A DNA stretch of 64,000 bases from contig CAMPDV010001440.1 of the NCBI GenBank assembly GCA_946699065.1, forward strand, positions 1 to 64,000. The letters run 5' to 3'. The translations under genes and the position numbers were made by a program. Each line of letters starts with the position of its first letter. The first letter of the stretch is position 1. The notes under the pieces are model-generated. The model made no database searches, had not been told where the DNA came from, and worked only from the letters and a program-made list of their open reading frames with translations. Source of the DNA: Loxodes magnus. Lineage: Eukaryota > Ciliophora > Karyorelictea > Loxodida > Loxodidae. Positions 28,351 through 41,780 of this stretch are shown piece by piece.

Positions 28351-31300
28351 TTACTCTTCTTTTCTTACTTTTCTTCTTCACTTCACTTTTAAACCAACAC
28401 TTACACACTTTAACTCTTACCTTATAAATGCAACACTTAAAAACTGAAATTACTCTTCTTTTCTTACTTTTCTTCTTCACTTCACTTTTAAACCAACACT
28501 AACACTCTATAACTCCTATCAAAGAAACACTTAAAAACTGAAATTACTCTTCTTTTCTTACTTTTCTTCTTCACTTCACTTTTAAACCAACATTTACACT
28601 CAATAACTCCTATCAAAGCAACACTTAAAAACTGAAATTACTCTTCTTTTCTTACTTTTCTTCTTCACTTCACTTTTAAACCAACACTTGCACACTATAA
28701 CTCCTATCAAAGAAACACTTAAAAACTGAAATTACTCTTCTTTTCTTACTTTTCTTCTTCACTTCACTTTTAAACTAACACTTACATCTATAACTCTTAT
28801 CAAAGCAACACTTTAAAACTGATATTACTCTTCTTTTCTTACTTTTCTTCTTCACTTCACTTTTAAACCAACACTTACACACTTTAACTCTTACCTTATA
28901 AATGCAACACTTAAAAACTGAAATTACTCTTCTTTTCTTACTTTTCTTCTTCACTTCACTTTTAAAACTAACACTTACACACTATAACTCCTATCAAAGC
29001 AACACTTAAAAACTGAAATTACTCTTCTTTTCTTACTTTTCTTCTTCACTTCACTTTTAAACCAACACTTACACACTTTAACTCTTACCTTATAAATGCA
29101 ACACTTAAAAACTGAAATTACTCTTCTTTTCTTACTTTTCTTCTTCACTTCACTTTTAAAACCAACATTTACACTCAATAACTCCTATCAAAGCAACACT
29201 TAAAAACTGATATTACTCTTCTTTTCTTACTTTTCTTCTTCACTTCACTTTTAAACCAACACTTACACACTTTAACTCTTACCTTATAAATGCAACACTT
29301 AAAAACTGAAATTACTCTTCTTTTCTTACTTTTCTTCTTCACTTCACTTTTAAACCAACACTAACACTCTATAACTCCTATCAAAGAAACACTTAAAAAC
29401 TGAAATTACTCTTCTTTTCTTACTTTTCTTCTTCACTTCACTTTTAAACTAACACTTACACACTTTAACTCTTATAAATGCAACACTTAAAAACTGAAAT
29501 TACTCTTCTTTTCTTACTTTTCTTCTTCACTTCACTTTTAAAACTAACACTTGCACACTATAACTCCTATCAAAGAAACACTTAAAAACTGAAATTACTC
29601 TTCTTTTCTTACTTTTCTTCTTCACTTCACTTTTAAACTAACACTTACATCTATAACTCTTATCAAAGCAACACTTTAAAACTGATATTACTCTTCTTTT
29701 CTTACTTTTCTTCTTCACTTCGCTTTTAAACCAACACTTACACACTTTAACTCTTACCTTATAAATGCAACACTTAAAAACTGAAATTACTCTTCTTTTC
29801 TTACTTTTCTTCTTCACTTCACTTTTAAAACTAACACTTACACACTATAACTCCTATCAAAGCAACACTTAAAAACTGAAATTACTCTTCTTTTCTTACT
29901 TTTCTTCTTCACTTCACTTTTAAACTAACACTTACACACTTTAACTCTTACCTTATAAATGCAACACTTAAAAACTGAAATTACTCTTCTTTTCTTACTT
30001 TTCTTCTTCACTTCACTTTTAAACCAACACTAACACTCTATAACTCCTATCAAAGAAACACTTAAAAACTGAAATTACTCTTCTTTTCTTACTTTTCTTC
30101 TTCACTTCACTTTTAAACCAACATTTACACTCAATAACTCCTATCAAAGCAACACTTAAAAACTGAAATTACTCTTCTTTTCTTACTTTTCTTCTTCACT
30201 TCACTTTTAAACCAACACTTGCACACTATAACTCCTATCAAAGAAACACTTAAAAACTGAAATTACTCTTCTTTTCTTACTTTTCTTCTTCACTTCACTT
30301 TTAAACTAACACTTACATCTATAACTCTTATCAAAGCAACACTTTAAAACTGATATTACTCTTCTTTTCTTACTTTTCTTCTTCACTTCACTTTTAAACC
30401 AACACTTACACACTTTAACTCTTACCTTATAAATGCAACACTTAAAAACTGAAATTACTCTTCTTTTCTTACTTTTCTTCTTCACTTCACTTTTAAAACT
30501 AACACTTACACACTATAACTCCTATCAAAGCAACACTTAAAAACTGAAATTACTCTTCTTTTCTTACTTTTCTTCTTCACTTCACTTTTAAACCAACACT
30601 TACACACTTTAACTCTTACCTTATAAATGCAACACTTAAAAACTGAAATTACTCTTCTTTTCTTACTTTTCTTCTTCACTTCACTTTTAAAACCAACATT
30701 TACACTCAATAACTCCTATCAAAGCAACACTTAAAAACTGATATTACTCTTCTTTTCTTACTTTTCTTCTTCACTTCACTTTTAAACCAACACTTACACA
30801 CTTTAACTCTTACCTTATAAATGCAACACTTAAAAACTGAAATTACTCTTCTTTTCTTACTTTTCTTCTTCACTTCACTTTTAAACCAACACTAACACTC
30901 TATAACTCCTATCAAAGAAACACTTAAAAACTGAAATTACTCTTCTTTTCTTACTTTTCTTCTTCACTTCACTTTTAAACTAACACTTACACTATAACTT
31001 TAACTCTTATAAATGCAACACTTAAAAACTGAAATTACTCTTCTTTTCTTACTTTTCTTCTTCACTTCACTTTTAAAACTAACACTTGCACACTATAACT
31101 CCTATCAAAGAAACACTTAAAAACTGAAATTACTCTTCTTTTCTTACTTTTCTTCTTCACTTCACTTTTAAACTAACACTTACATCTATAACTCTTATCA
31201 AAGCAACACTTTAAAACTGATATTACTCTTCTTTTCTTACTTTTCTTCTTCACTTCACTTTTAAACCAACACTTACACACTTTAACTCTTACCTTATAAA

Positions 31301-31445
31301 TGCAACACTTAAAAACTGAAATTACTCTTCTTTTCTTACTTTTCTTCTTCACTTCACTTTTAAAACTAACACTTACACACTATAACTCCTATCAAAGCAA
31401 CACTTAAAAACTGAAATTACTCTTCTTTTCTTACTTTTCTTCTTC
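28350..31445. repeat. 1,531-bp tandem duplication, two copies
   Basis: Copy 1 runs about 28,350-29,910 and copy 2 about 29,880-31,445. CCAACACTTG at 28,681 recurs at 30,212 and open frames at 28,975 and 30,506 agree, all at 1,531 bp. After about 30,990 the offset becomes 1,535 because copy 2 holds a 4-bp insertion (CTTACACTATAACTTTAAC). A unit of 1,531 bp is about 16 monomers. Confidence 0.87.
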
Positions 31446-32415
31446 ACTTCACTTTTAAAACTAACACTTACACACTATAACTCCTATCAAAGCAACACTT
31501 AAAAACTGAAATTACTCTTCTTTTCTTACTTTTCTTCTTCACTTCACTTTTAAACCAACACTTACACACTTTAACTCTTACCTTATAAATGCAACACTTA
31601 AAAACTGAAATTACTCTTCTTTTCTTACTTTTCTTCTTCACTTCACTTTTAAAACCAACATTTACACTCAATAACTCCTATCAAAGCAACACTTAAAAAC
31701 TGATATTACTCTTCTTTTCTTACTTTTCTTCTTCACTTCACTTTTAAACCAACACTTACACACTTTAACTCTTACCTTATAAATGCAACACTTAAAAACT
31801 GAAATTACTCTTCTTTTCTTACTTTTCTTCTTCACTTCACTTTTAAACCAACACTAACACTCTATAACTCCTATCAAAGAAACACTTAAAAACTGAAATT
31901 ACTCTTCTTTTCTTACTTTTCTTCTTCACTTCACTTTTAAACTAACACTTACACACTTTAACTCTTATAAATGCAACACTTAAAAACTGAAATTACTCTT
32001 CTTTTCTTACTTTTCTTCTTCACTTCACTTTTAAAACTAACACTTGCACACTCTATAACTCCTATCAAAGAAACACTTAAAAACTGAAATTACTCTTCTT
32101 TTCTTACTTTTCTTCTTCACTTCACTTTTAAACTAACACTTACATCTATAACTCTTATCAAAGCAACACTTAAAAACTGATATTACTCTTCTTTTCTTAC
32201 TTTTCTTCTTCACTTCACTTTTAAACCAACACTTACACACTTTAACTCTTACCTTATAAATGCAACACTTAAAAACTGAAATTACTCTTCTTTTCTTACT
32301 TTTCTTCTTCACTTCACTTTTAAAACTAACACTTACACACTATAACTCCTATCAAAGCAACACTTAAAAACTGAAATTACTCTTCTTTTCTTACTTTTCT
32401 TCTTCACTTCACTTT
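30490..32415. repeat. 962-bp tandem duplication nested in region
   Basis: Open frames at 30,506 and 31,468 are identical and 962 bp apart. The ten or so units that follow keep the same order until about 32,415, where the second copy continues with a long AAAACT unit instead. The second copy lacks the 4-bp insertion near 30,990 and has CTTGCACACTCTATAAC near 32,043. Confidence 0.82.
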
Positions 32416-32659
32416 TAAAACTAACACTTACACACTTTAACTCTTACCTTATAAATGCAACACTTAAAAACTGAAATTACTCTTCTTTTCTTACTTTTCT
32501 TCTTCACTTCACTTTTAAACCAACACTAACACTCTATAACTCCTATCAAAGAAACACTTAAAAACTGAAATTACTCTTCTTTTCTTACTTTTCTTCTTCA
32601 CTTCACTTTTAAAACCAACACTTACACACTTTAACTATTACCTTATAAATGCAACACTT

Positions 32660-34050
32660 AAAAACTGAAATTACTCTTCTTTTCTTACTTTTCTTCTTCA
32701 CTTCACTTTTAAACCAACACTTGCACACTATAACTCCTATCAAAGAAACACTTAAAAACTGAAATTACTCTTCTTTTCTTACTTTTCTTCTTCACTTCAC
32801 TTTTAAACTAACACTTACATCTATAACTCTTATCAAAGCAACACTTTAAAACTGATATTACTCTTCTTTTCTTACTTTTCTTCTTCACTTCACTTTTAAA
32901 CCAACACTTACACACTTTAACTCTTACCTTATAAATGCAACACTTAAAAACTGAAATTACTCTTCTTTTCTTACTTTTCTTCTTCACTTCACTTTTAAAA
33001 CTAACACTTACACACTATAACTCCTATCAAAGCAACACTTAAAAACTGAAATTACTCTTCTTTTCTTACTTTTCTTCTTCACTTCACTTTTAAACCAACA
33101 CTTACACACTTTAACTCTTACCTTATAAATGCAACACTTAAAAACTGAAATTACTCTTCTTTTCTTACTTTTCTTCTTCACTTCACTTTTAAAACCAACA
33201 TTTACACTCAATAACTCCTATCAAAGCAACACTTAAAAACTGATATTACTCTTCTTTTCTTACTTTTCTTCTTCACTTCACTTTTAAACCAACACTTACA
33301 CACTTTAACTCTTACCTTATAAATGCAACACTTAAAAACTGAAATTACTCTTCTTTTCTTACTTTTCTTCTTCACTTCACTTTTAAACCAACACTAACAC
33401 TCTATAACTCCTATCAAAGAAACACTTAAAAACTGAAATTACTCTTCTTTTCTTACTTTTCTTCTTCACTTCACTTTTAAACTAACACTTACACACTTTA
33501 ACTCTTATAAATGCAACACTTAAAAACTGAAATTACTCTTCTTTTCTTACTTTTCTTCTTCACTTCACTTTTAAAACTAACACTTGCACACTATAACTCC
33601 TATCAAAGAAACACTTAAAAACTGAAATTACTCTTCTTTTCTTACTTTTCTTCTTCACTTCACTTTTAAACTAACACTTACATCTATAACTCTTATCAAA
33701 GCAACACTTTAAAACTGATATTACTCTTCTTTTCTTACTTTTCTTCTTCACTTCGCTTTTAAACCAACACTTACACACTTTAACTCTTACCTTATAAATG
33801 CAACACTTAAAAACTGAAATTACTCTTCTTTTCTTACTTTTCTTCTTCACTTCACTTTTAAAACTAACACTTACACACTATAACTCCTATCAAAGCAACA
33901 CTTAAAAACTGAAATTACTCTTCTTTTCTTACTTTTCTTCTTCACTTCACTTTTAAAACTAACACTTACACACTTTAACTCTTACCTTATAAATGCAACA
34001 CTTAAAAACTGAAATTACTCTTCTTTTCTTACTTTTCTTCTTCACTTCAC
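32660..34050. repeat. ~1.39-kb segment copied from 28,630-30,010 (offset 4,033 bp)
   Basis: CCAACACTTG at 28,681 and 32,714, open frames at 28,975 and 33,008, TTGCACACTA at 29,551 and 33,584, and the rare CTTCGCTTTT variant at 29,718 and 33,751 are all 4,033 bp apart. Homology fades near 34,050, where the unit order differs. Confidence 0.86.
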
Positions 34051-37000
34051 TTTTAAAACTAACACTTACACACTTTAACTCTTACCTTATAAATGCAACA
34101 CTTAAAAACTGAAATTACTCTTCTTTTCTTACTTTTCTTCTTCACTTCACTTTTAAAACTAACACTTACATCTATAACTCTTATCAAAGCAACACTTAAA
34201 AACTGATATTACTCTTCTTTTCTTACTTTTCTTCTTCACTTCACTTTTAAACCAACACTTACACACTTTAACTCTTACCTTATAAATGCAACACTTAAAA
34301 ACTGAAATTACTCTTCTTTTCTTACTTTTCTTCTTCACTTCACTTTTAAACCAACACTAACACTCTTTAACTCCTATCAAAGAAACACTTAAAAACTGAA
34401 ATTACTCTTCTTTTCTTACTTTTCTTCTTCACTTCACTTTTAAACTAACACTTACACACTTTAACTCTTATAAATGCAACACTTAAAAACTGAAATTACT
34501 CTTCTTTTCTTACTTTTCTTCTTCACTTCACTTTTAAAACTAACACTTGCACACTATAACTCCTATCAAAGAAACACTTAAAAACTGAAATTACTCTTCT
34601 TTTCTTACTTTTCTTCTTCACTTCACTTTTAAACTAACACTTACATCTATAACTCTTATCAAAGCAACACTTTAAAACTGATATTACTCTTCTTTTCTTA
34701 CTTTTCTTCTTCACTTCACTTTTAAACCAACACTTACACACTTTAACTCTTACCTTATAAATGCAACACTTAAAAACTGAAATTACTCTTCTTTTCTTAC
34801 TTTTCTTCTTCACTTCACTTTTAAAACTAACACTTACACACTATAACTCCTATCAAAGCAACACTTAAAAACTGAAATTACTCTTCTTTTCTTACTTTTC
34901 TTCTTCACTTCACTTTTAAACCAACACTTACACACTTTAACTCTTACCTTATAAATGCAACACTTAAAAACTGAAATTACTCTTCTTTTCTTACTTTTCT
35001 TCTTCACTTCACTTTTAAAACTAACACTTACATCTATAACTCTTAACAAAGCAACACTTAAAAACTGAAATTACTCTTCTTTTCTTACTTTTCTTCTTCA
35101 CTTCACTTTTAAACCAACATTTACACTCAATAACTCCTATCAAAGCAACACTTAAAAAATGAAATTACTCTTCTTTTCTTACTTTTCTTCTTCACTTCAC
35201 TTTTAAACCAACACTAACACTCTATAACTCCTATCAAAGAAACACTTAAAAACTGAAATTACTCTTCTTTTCTTACTTTTCTTCTTCACTTCACTTTTAA
35301 ACTAACACTTACACACTTTAACTCTTATAAATGCAACACTTAAAAACTGAAATTACTCTTCTTTTCTTACTTTTCTTCTTCACTTCACTTTTAAAACTAA
35401 CACTTGCACACTATAACTCCTATCAAAGAAACACTTAAAAACTGAAATTACTCTTCTTTTCTTACTTTTCTTCTTCACTTCACTTTTAAACTAACACTTA
35501 CATCTATAACTCTTATCAAAGCAACACTTTAAAACTGATATTACTCTTCTTTTCTTACTTTTCTTCTTCACTTCACTTTTAAACCAACACTTACACACTT
35601 TAACTCTTACCTTATAAATGCAACACTTAAAAACTGAAATTACTCTTCTTTTCTTACTTTTCTTCTTCACTTCACTTTTAAAACTAACACTTACACACTA
35701 TAACTCCTATCAAAGCAACACTTAAAAACTGAAATTACTCTTCTTTTCTTACTTTTCTTCTTCACTTCACTTTTAAACCAACACTTACACACTTTAACTC
35801 TTACCTTATAAATGCAACACTTAAAAACTGAAATTACTCTTCTTTTCTTACTTTTCTTCTTCACTTCACTTTTAAAACTAACACTTACACACTTTAACTA
35901 TTACCTTATAAATGCAACACTTAAAAACTGAAATTACTCTTCTTTTCTTACTTTTCTTCTTCACTTCACTTTTAAACCAACACTTACACACTTTAACTCT
36001 TACCTTATAAATGCAACACTTAAAAACTGAAATTACTCTTCTTTTCTTACTTTTCTTCTTCACTTCACTTTTAAACCAACACTTACACACTTTAACTATT
36101 ACCTTATAAATGCAACACTTAAAAACTGAAATTACTCTTCTTTTCTTACTTTTCTTCTTCACTTCACTTTTAAAACTAACACTTACATCTATAACTCTTA
36201 TCAAAGCAACACTTAAAAACTGATATTACTCTTCTTTTCTTACTTTTCTTCTTCACTTCACTTTTAAACCAACACTTACACACTTTAACTCTTACCTTAT
36301 AAATGCAACACTTAAAAACTGAAATTACTCTTCTTTTCTTACTTTTCTTCTTCACTTCACTTTTAAACCAACACTTACACTCTATAACTCCTATCAAAGA
36401 AACACTTAAAAACTGAAATTACTCTTCTTTTCTTACTTTTCTTCTTCACTTCACTTTTAAACCAACATTTACACTCAATAACTCCTATCAAAGCAACACT
36501 TAAAAACTGAAATTACTCTTCTTTTCTTACTTTTCTTCTTCACTTCACTTTTAAACCAACACTTACACACTTTAACTCTTACCTTATAAATGCAACACTT
36601 AAAAACTGAAATTACTCTTCTTTTCTTACTTTTCTTCTTCACTTCACTTTTAAAACTAACACTTACACACTTTAACTATTACCTTATAAATGCAACAATT
36701 AAAAACTGAAATTACTCTTCTTTTCTTACTTTTCTTCTTCACTTCACTTTTAAAACTAACACTTACATCTATAACTCTTATCAAAGCAACACTTAAAAAC
36801 TGATATTACTCTTCTTTTCTTACTTTTCTTCTTCACTTCACTTTTAAACCAACACTTACACACTTTAACTCTTACCTTATAAATGCAACACTTAAAAACT
36901 GAAATTACTCTTCTTTTCTTACTTTTCTTCTTCACTTCACTTTTAAACCAACACTAACACTCTTTAACTCCTATCAAAGAAACACTTTAAAACTGATATT

Positions 37001-40000
37001 ACTCTTCTTTTCTTACTTTTCTTCTTCACTTCACTTTTAAACTAACACTTACACACTTTAACTCTTATAAATGCAACACTTAAAAACTGAAATTACTCTT
37101 CTTTTCTTACTTTTCTTCTTCACTTCACTTTTAAAACTAACACTTACACACTTTAACTCTTACCTTATAAATGCAACACTTAAAAACTGAAATTACTCTT
37201 CTTTTCTTACTTTTCTTCTTCACTTCACTTTTAAACCAACACTTACACACTTTAACTCTTACCTTATAAATGCAACACTTAAAAACTGAAATTACTCTTC
37301 TTTTCTTACTTTTCTTCTTCACTTCACTTTTAAAACTAACACTTACACACTTTAACTATTACCTTATAAATGCAACACTTAAAAACTGAAATTACTCTTC
37401 TTTTCTTACTTTTCTTCTTCACTTCACTTTTAAACCAACACTTACACACTTTAACTCTTACCTTATAAATGCAACACTTAAAAACTGAAATTACTCTTCT
37501 TTTCTTACTTTTCTTCTTCACTTCACTTTTAAAACTAACACTTGCACACTATAACTATTACCTTATAAATGCAACACTTAAAAACTGAAATTACTCTTCT
37601 TTTCTTACTTTTCTTCTTCACTTCACTTTTAAAACTAACACTTACATCTATAACTCTTATCAAAGCAACACTTAAAAACTGAAATTACTCTTCTTTTCTT
37701 ACTTTTCTTCTTCACTTCACTTTTAAAACTAACACTTGCACACTATAACTCCTATCAAAGAAACACTTAAAAACTGAAATTACTCTTCTTTTCTTACTTT
37801 TCTTCTTCACTTCACTTTTAAACTAACACTTACATCTATAACTCTTATCAAAGCAACACTTTAAAACTGATATTACTCTTCTTTTCTTACTTTTCTTCTT
37901 CACTTCACTTTTAAAACCAACACTTACACACTATAACTCTTCCTATAAATGAAACACTTAAAAACTGAAATTACTCTTCTTTTCTTACTTTTCTTCTTCA
38001 CTTCACTTTTAAAACTAACACTTACATCTATAACTCCTATCAAAGCAACACTTAAAAACTGAAATTACTCTTCTTTTCTTACTTTTCTTCTTCACTTCAC
38101 TTTTAAACCAACACTTACACACTTTAACTCTTACCTTATAAATGCAACACTTAAAAACTGAAATTACTCTTCTTTTCTTACTTTTCTTCTTCACTTCACT
38201 TTTAAAACTAACACTTACACACTATAACTCCTATCAAAGCAACACTTAAAAACTGAAATTACTCTTCTTTTCTTACTTTTCTTCTTCACTTCACTTTTAA
38301 ACCAACACTTACACACTTTAACTCTTACCTTATAAATGCAACACTTAAAAACTGAAATTACTCTTCTTTTCTTACTTTTCTTCTTCACTTCACTTTTAAA
38401 ACTAACACTTACATCTATAACTCTTAACAAAGAAACACTTAAAAACTGAAATTACTCTTCTTTTCTTACTTTTCTTCTTCACTTCACTTTTAAACCAACA
38501 TTTACACTATAACTCCTATCAAAGCAACACTTAAAAACTGAAATTACTCTTCTTTTCTTACTTTTCTTCTTCACTTCACTTTTAAACCAACACTTACACA
38601 CTTTAACTCTTACCTTATAAATGCAACACTTAAAAACTGAAATTACTCTTCTTTTCTTACTTTTCTTCTTCACTTCACTTTTAAAACTAACACTTACATC
38701 TATAACTCTTATCAAAGCAACACTTAAAAACTGAAATTACTCTTCTTTTCTTACTTTTCTTCTTCACTTCACTTTTAAACCAACACTAACACTCTATAAC
38801 TCCTATCAAAGAAACACTTAAAAACTGAAATTACTCTTCTTTTCTTACTTTTCTTCTTCACTTCACTTTTAAACTAACACTTACACACTTTAACTCTTAT
38901 AAATGCAACACTTAAAAACTGAAATTACTCTTCTTTTCTTACTTTTCTTCTTCACTTCACTTTTAAAACTAACACTTGCACACTATAACTCCTATCAAAG
39001 AAACACTTAAAAACTGAAATTACTCTTCTTTTCTTACTTTTCTTCTTCACTTCACTTTTAAACCAACATTTACACTCAATAACTCCTATCAAAGCAACAC
39101 TTAAAAACTGAAATTACTCTTCTTTTCTTACTTTTCTTCTTCACTTCACTTTTAAACCAACACTTACACACTTTAACTCTTACCTTATAAATGCAACACT
39201 TAAAAACTGAAATTACTCTTCTTTTCTTACTTTTCTTCTTCACTTCACTTTTAAAACTAACACTTACACACTTTAACTATTACCTTATAAATGCAACACT
39301 TAAAAACTGAAATTACTCTTCTTTTCTTAAATTTTTTTCTTCACTTCACTTTTAAAACTAACACTTGCACACTATAACTCCTATCAAAGAAACACTTAAA
39401 AACTGAAATTACTCCTCTTTTCTTACTTTTCTTCTTCACTTCACTTTTAAACTAACACTTACATCTATAACTCTTATCAAAGCAACACTTAAAAACTGAT
39501 ATTACTCTTCTTTTCTTACTTTTCTTCTTCACTTCACTTTTAAACTAACACTAACACACTATAACTCTTACCTTATAAATGCAACACTTAAAAACTGAAA
39601 TTACTCTTCTTTTCTTACTTTTCTTCTTCACTTCACTTTTAAAACTAACACTTACATCTATAACTCTTATCAAAGCAACACTTAAAAACTGATATTACTC
39701 TTCTTTTCTTACTTTTCTTCTTCACTTCACTTTTAAAACTAACACTTACACACTTTAACTCTTACCTTATAAATGCAACACTTAAAAACTGAAATTACTC
39801 TTCTTTTCTTACTTTTCTTCTTCACTTCACTTTTAAAACTAACACTTACACACTATAACTCCTATCAAAGCAACACTTAAAAACTGAAATTACTCTTCTT
39901 TTCTTACTTTTCTTCTTCACTTCACTTTTAAACCAACACTTACACACTTTAACTCTTACCTTATAAATGCAACACTTAAAAACTGAAATTACTCTTCTTT

Positions 40001-41780
40001 TCTTACTTTTCTTCTTCACTTCACTTTTAAAACTAACACTTACATCTATAACTCTTATCAAAGCAACACTTAAAAACTGAAATTACTCTTCTTTTCTTAC
40101 TTTTCTTCTTCACTTCACTTTTAAACCAACACTAACACTCTATAACTCCTATCAAAGAAACACTTAAAAACTGATATTACTCTTCTTTTCTTACTTTTCT
40201 TCTTCACTTCACTTTTAAACCAACACTTACACACTTTAACTCTTATAAATGCAACACTTAAAAACTGAAATTACTCTTCTTTTCTTACTTTTCTTCTTCA
40301 CTTCACTTTTAAAACTAACACTTACACACTATAACTCCTATCAAAGCAACACTTAAAAACTGAAATTACTCTTCTTTTCTTACTTTTCTTCTTCACTTCA
40401 CTTTTAAACCAACACTTACATCTATAACTCTTATCAAAGCAACACTTTAAAACTGATATTACTCTTCTTTTCTTACTTTTCTTCTTCACTTCACTTTTAA
40501 ACCAACACTTACACACTTTAACTCTTACCTTATAAATGCAACACTTAAAAACTGAAATTACTCTTCTTTTCTTACTTTTCTTCTTCACTTCACTTTTAAA
40601 CCAACACTTACACACTTTAACTCTTACCTTATAAATGCAACACTTAAAAACTGAAATTACTCTTCTTTTCTTACTTTTCTTCTTCACTTCACTTTTAAAA
40701 CTAACACTTACACACTTTAACTATTACCTTATAAATGCAACACTTAAAAACTGAAATTACTCTTCTTTTCTTACTTTTCTTCTTCACTTCACTTTTAAAA
40801 CTAACACTTACACACTATAACTCCTATCAAAGCAACACTTAAAAACTGAAATTACTCTTCTTTTCTTACTTTTCTTCTTCACTTCACTTTTAAACCAACA
40901 CTTACACACTTTAACTCTTACCTTATAAATGCAACACTTAAAAACTGAAATTACTCTTCTTTTCTTACTTTTCTTCTTCACTTCACTTTTAAAACTAACA
41001 CTTACATCTATAACTCTTAACAAAGCAACACTTAAAAACTGAAATTACTCTTCTTTTCTTACTTTTCTTCTTCACTTCACTTTTAAACCAACATTTACAC
41101 TCAATAACTCCTATCAAAGCAACACTTAAAAAATGAAATTACTCTTCTTTTCTTACTTTTCTTCTTCACTTCACTTTTAAACCAACACTTACACACTTTA
41201 ACTCTTACCTTATAAATGCAACACTTAAAAACTGAAATTACTCTTCTTTTCTTACTTTTCTTCTTCACTTCACTTTTAAAACTAACACTTACACACTTTA
41301 ACTATTACCTTATAAATGCAACACTTAAAAACTGAAATTACTCTTCTTTTCTTACTTTTCTTCTTCACTTCACTTTTAAAACTAACACTTGCACACTATA
41401 ACTCCTATCAAAGAAACACTTAAAAACTGAAATTACTCCTCTTTTCTTACTTTTCTTCTTCACTTCACTTTTAAACTAACACTTACATCTATAACTCTTA
41501 TCAAAGCAACACTTTAAAACTGATATTACTCTTCTTTTCTTACTTTTCTTCTTCACTTCACTTTTAAACCAACACTTACACACTTTAACTCTTACCTTAT
41601 AAATGCAACACTTAAAAACTGAAATTACTCTTCTTTTCTTACTTTTCTTCTTCACTTCACTTTTAAACCAACACTAACACTCTATAACTCCTATCAAAGA
41701 AACACTTAAAAACTGAAATTACTCTTCTTTTCTTACTTTTCTTCTTCACTTCACTTTTAAAACTAACACTTGCACACTAT
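34050..41780. repeat. Array region rich in CTTGCACAC and GATATT units, no simple large period
   Basis: All monomer classes are present. Runs of long units produce the longest stop-free minus-strand stretches (for example 35,878-36,204 and 40,322-40,687). Hybrids occur near 37,925-37,955 (CTCTTCCTATAAATGAAAC) and near 38,500 (TTTACACTATAACTCC). Short-unit variants with ACTCCTCTTTTC begin at about 39,413. No gene or unique insert was found. Confidence 0.8.
39040..39540. repeat. Copy 1 of 0.5-kb segment with CTTAAATTTTTTTC lesion (offset 5,560 bp)
   Basis: At 39,321 the normal CTTACTTTTCTTCTTC is replaced by CTTAAATTTTTTTCTTC. The identical lesion occurs at 44,881, and flanking units correspond at the same 5,560-bp offset. 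I saw this lesion nowhere else, so the two sites share descent. Confidence 0.85.
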
